Below, piece after piece: positions 63,338-64,000 of a DNA stretch of 64,000 nucleotides. Position numbers and translations under genes: made by a program. The notes under the pieces are model-generated. The model saw only the letters and a list, made by a program, of their open reading frames with translations, did no database searches and was not told the DNA's origin. The stretch's first letter is position 1; each line of letters starts with the position of its first letter. Source of the stretch: Virgibacillus dokdonensis (GTDB lineage: Bacteria; Bacillota; Bacilli; Bacillales; Amphibacillaceae); assembly GCF_900166595.1 (NCBI RefSeq), contig NZ_LT745763.1, positions 2,910,986 through 2,974,985 of the forward strand. Direction: 5' to 3'.

Positions 63338-63372
63338 GGCGAAAGCGGTCGTTATGCTTAAACTATAAAGTC
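63338..63372 (+). repeat. Family B repeat, partial copy
   Basis: TTTTGGCGAAAGCGGTCGTT, ATGCTTAAACTATAAAG matches the middle and right part of family B. It lies in the intergenic region between the GH112 operon and the AraC gene; the rest of 63231-63540 shows nothing further. Confidence 0.5.
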
Positions 63373-63540
63373 TATCATGTATACAATGAAACTACCTCCT
63401 TTGCATGCACCCACTCCTAGTTAGATATAAAAATGTAGTAGATTTTCTATATAAAAAACAAATAAAGTGTAGTTCAATAGTAACATATACTTGTTTACCA
63501 CTTCACGAGCTTATAGATGATAGAAAAGAGGTTATAGTAA

Positions 63541-64000
63541 ATGTCCTATGAGGTGTACCAAATGAAAGGTGCAAAGCATGAAAAGCCACCGTTCAAACTT
63601 CTATATATTACTCATTCCGAATATGATAAAGGCTGGCATAGCACGCAACACACCCATCATTTTTCCGAATTATTCTATATTGTCAAAGGTAAAGGCTCAT
63701 TTATACTTGCTGACCGAGAAGTTCCCATTAAAGAAAATGATTTAGTCATTATTAATCCGAATGTGGAACATACAGAAAAGTCTAATTGGGATGATTCCCT
63801 TGAATATATTGCTTTAGGGATAGAGGGATTGTTTTTCAGCCAAGCGGATAATAAAGACTCACACTCTAGCTTATACCGTTTTCAAGTAGATCGAACTAAC
63901 ATTCTTTTCTACTTGAACCGAATATTAGAGGAAATACAGGAGCATAAAGAAGGACATGAATTAATTTGTCAAAACATTATCGAGATAATGATTATCAAGT
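63541..64000 (+). CDS. AraC-family regulator, N-terminal part (cut by window end)
   Basis: The open frame starts at ATG 63541 with AGAGGTTA ten bases upstream and continues to the window edge (153 codons, no stop). It forms an AraC-type cupin sensor: HTHHFSELFYIVKGKGSFIL, EVPIKENDLVIINPNVEHTE, then the start of a helical linker (RILEEIQEHKEGHELICQNI). The HTH is outside the window. Divergent position predicts that it activates the lacto-N-biose operon. Confidence 0.85.
   Translation, partial: MSYEVYQMKGAKHEKPPFKLLYITHSEYDKGWHSTQHTHHFSELFYIVKGKGSFILADREVPIKENDLVIINPNVEHTEKSNWDDSLEYIALGIEGLFFSQADNKDSHSSLYRFQVDRTNILFYLNRILEEIQEHKEGHELICQNIIEIMIIK

Overview
The window is AT-rich DNA from a Gram-positive member of the Bacillaceae, most like Virgibacillus or Oceanobacillus. 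The evidence is strong AGGAGG-type ribosome sites, TTG/GTG starts, sigma-A promoters with 17-base spacers, CcpA cre sites, and a sporulation-type YtaF, CvfB/YitL, TopB and a ywrABCD-like block as in B. subtilis. Genus is an inference; no rRNA is present.

Layout. 1-330: right end of an integrated element (last codons of a probable integrase, its terminator, and a duplicated 3' half of tRNA-Thr(CGU)). 577-4580: hydantoinase/oxoprolinase pair hyuA-hyuB. 4880-8009: two small envelope proteins, purU, a tRNA-like gene with its own promoter, and a class I amidotransferase. 8533-11897: phosphonate-type ABC transporter phnD-C-E-E. 12146-20233: small orphan genes, a frameshifted ASCH pseudogene, a 7Fe ferredoxin, an M20 peptidase, topB, ytaF and an atypical SDR. 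20443-20883: an orphan structured RNA with strong promoter and terminator. 20985-27700: cvfB, YesK-like, HAD phosphatase, then two half-size chromate transporters, gamma-glutamyltransferase and an Lrp-type regulator (ywr-like block). 27871-32785: LytS/LytTR two-component system and CstA, probably a pyruvate-sensing and uptake unit. 32938-37834: glycerol/dihydroxyacetone module dhaK-L-M and glpF-glpK, with a probable antitermination leader before glpF. 38350-43719: penicillin acylase-family enzyme, a small orphan gene and asparagine synthetase. 44017-49753: App/Opp-type oligopeptide transporter operon. 50339-54450: secreted lipase-like protein, an XRE/membrane-protein pair and two membrane proteins. 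54754-64000: a lacto-N-biose/galacto-N-biose operon (sugar-binding protein, two permeases, GH112 phosphorylase, DUF6903, ROK kinase, GalT) with a divergent AraC regulator.

The feature that ordinary annotation would miss is a set of dispersed intergenic repeats. Family A (six copies, about 200-265 bp, folding into a multi-arm RNA-like structure) exists in a short form and a long form that differ by one whole hairpin arm. One copy supplies the C-terminal codons and stop of lytS, and two tandem copies split lytS from its response regulator. Family B (about 90 bp, at least nine full or partial copies) shares a 3' TTATACTTTC module with family A. With the orphan RNA at 20.5 kb and the tRNA-like gene at 7.1 kb, these are the best candidates for undescribed biology here.

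The metabolic genes fit a heterotroph that takes up peptides, glycerol, phosphonates and host-type glycans. Carbon control by CcpA is supported by cre-like sites before cstA, glpF and the GH112 operon.
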